Origin: Nannochloropsis oceanica
Lineage: Eukaryota > Sar > Eustigmatophyceae > Eustigmatales > Monodopsidaceae
NCBI GenBank assembly: GCA_004519485.1
Contig: CP038108.1
Location: 930,001 to 994,000, forward strand
Length of the DNA: 64,000 nt
Direction of reading: 5' to 3'
In this document: positions 63,289 through 64,000 of the stretch, piece after piece
Position numbering within the stretch: position 1 is the first letter of the stretch
Layout: every line of letters starts with the position of its first letter
Notes under the pieces: generated by a model
Databases searched by the model: none
The model's input: only the letters and a program-made list of their open reading frames with translations
Told to the model about the DNA's origin: nothing
Position numbers and translations under genes: made by a program

Positions 63289-64000
63289 CTACGCCGACAC
63301 TGCCTCAATCACAGCCACCTTCGCCACTGTAGCCACCGTCGATGCTTCTCGCGCCTTCGCGGTCGCAGCCTCCCCTTGCTCTTCCTTCCGCCGCTCGCCT
63401 ACCGGATCCTGGACCGAAAAATCAGCAACATAGGGGTAAACCACCTTCAGAGCCGAGGGACGGGTAAATGGCAAGTCCATGCTCTGCAGCGCCGCTAGCG
63501 TATCAGCCTCTACCTGCTGCCGACGGACTGTACGTGCTACGAGGTCCTTGTAGTTGGCAATTATGCCAGAGAGGGAGAACCTGCGCCCAGAGACATCAGA
63601 CAAGCCTGTGAGGGCCTGGACCTCGAGGGACTGCTGGGGGAATGCTCGATAACGGCCCCATTGCTTCTTGATGGGCAGGCGGGAGTCGTGCCACCACAGG
63701 AAGCCAAGGGGATCTCGGACGGAGGAGGGTAGGGCGTGCTTATGGATGTGGAAGAGGAGCCGCTCTCGCTCCACCGCTTCCAAGAAACGACTTCGCAACC
63801 TGTGGACGACGAAGGGAAAAGAAGGGGAGGAACCATTTGACTTAATAAGAATGAACCGTGTAAGAAGAAGGACCCCAAGCACCGCAAATGTGAGAGGAAA
63901 ATGTATACACACACCTACTAAACATTCTCCCTCCCTTCCCCCCTTTACTGCATGCACGTACCAGTCATGCTCCGCGAGAAACTTCGTTGATAAATTCTCT
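63289..64000 (-). CDS. Unknown protein, C-terminal part; gene runs off the window
   Basis: Two exons are visible: 63962-64000 (cut by the window edge; ENLSTKFLAEHD then a split Trp codon) and 63289-63799, which join in phase 2 across a GTACGT...CCACAG intron and supply the C-terminal about 183 residues. The sequence has ordered character: LRSRFLEAVERERLLFHIHKH, DPLGFLWWHDSRLPIKKQWGRYRAF, LSGIIANYKDLVARTVRRQQ and VVYPYVADFSVQDPVGERRK, then an Ala/Thr/Glu-rich tail. No family recognised; there is no visible zinc, nucleotide or membrane motif in this part. The basic, Trp-rich body is the kind seen in organelle-ribosome or RNA-associated proteins, but that is only an impression. Confidence 0.65.
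   Translation of the reverse strand, partial: ENLSTKFLAEHDWYVHAVKGGREGECLVGVCIHFPLTFAVLGVLLLTRFILIKSNGSSPSFPFVVHRLRSRFLEAVERERLLFHIHKHALPSSVRDPLGFLWWHDSRLPIKKQWGRYRAFPQQSLEVQALTGLSDVSGRRFSLSGIIANYKDLVARTVRRQQVEADTLAALQSMDLPFTRPSALKVVYPYVADFSVQDPVGERRKEEQGEAATAKAREASTVATVAKVAVIEAVSA

Noticed and set aside
1-64000. tRNA, rRNA or CRISPR features
   Set aside because: Looked for T-loop words such as GGTTCGAATCC and for regularly spaced direct repeats on both strands; none supported.

Overview
This is a nuclear window from a eukaryotic alga. The best guess is an ochrophyte (stramenopile with a secondary red plastid), and the overall feel is eustigmatophyte-like. Evidence: genes are dense and lie on both strands; introns are few, GT-AG and mostly 60-260 nt. 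Two proteins (dihydroxyacid dehydratase and Cpn60) start with a signal peptide followed by a basic transit-like stretch, and a J-protein has the same plan with an aromatic 'AFAF' cleavage context; this is the bipartite plastid address of secondary red algae. Strand-biased GGGA runs and CAG/CTG runs are scattered through exons, introns and spacers. The species is inferred, not proven, and a probable outer-dynein-arm docking protein argues that the lineage makes, or recently made, flagella.

Layout. 0-12 kb: the 3' end of a PPEF-type phosphatase with five EF-hands, a four-exon FUT8-type core fucosyltransferase, a six-exon phosphoglycerate kinase, a decayed MAT2B-like gene and a PEP-mutase/2-methylisocitrate-lyase-like enzyme. 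12-25 kb: a DENN protein with an epsin-like (ENTH) half, plastid IlvD, a SAM methyltransferase head to head with Elongator ELP4, and a plastid J-protein. 25-43 kb: Has1/DDX18 helicase, a SIZ/PIAS SUMO ligase, an ASNSD1-type asparagine-synthetase-like protein, an Mpv17 protein, CK2 alpha, ALG1 and a SAM-domain (sterile alpha motif) protein. 43-57 kb: an ODA-docking coiled-coil protein, a zf-PARP/SWIM/RING protein, a Fanzor (TnpB-like nuclease) relic, a SPOUT methyltransferase, a divergent pair of trypsin-fold paralogues (one with Ser, one with Cys at the nucleophile) and a large coiled-coil protein. 57-64 kb: a PHD/AT-hook protein, plastid Cpn60 and the 3' end of an unknown gene.

Genes are not arranged by pathway, but themes recur: N-glycan assembly and trimming (ALG1 and FUT8), plastid proteostasis (Cpn60 and J-protein), chromatin and SUMO/ubiquitin signalling (SIZ, PHD, zf-PARP/SWIM/RING), and membrane traffic (DENN-ENTH). 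Several neighbours are divergent with 150-650 bp between starts, so shared promoters are likely.

The observations most worth following are the Fanzor relic at about 49.98-50.50 kb, the zf-PARP/SWIM/RING architecture, the Ser/Cys protease pair, and the DENN-ENTH fusion with NPF and DPF endocytic motifs. Exon joins were worked out by hand from splice consensus and reading phase; no alignment or database search was run.
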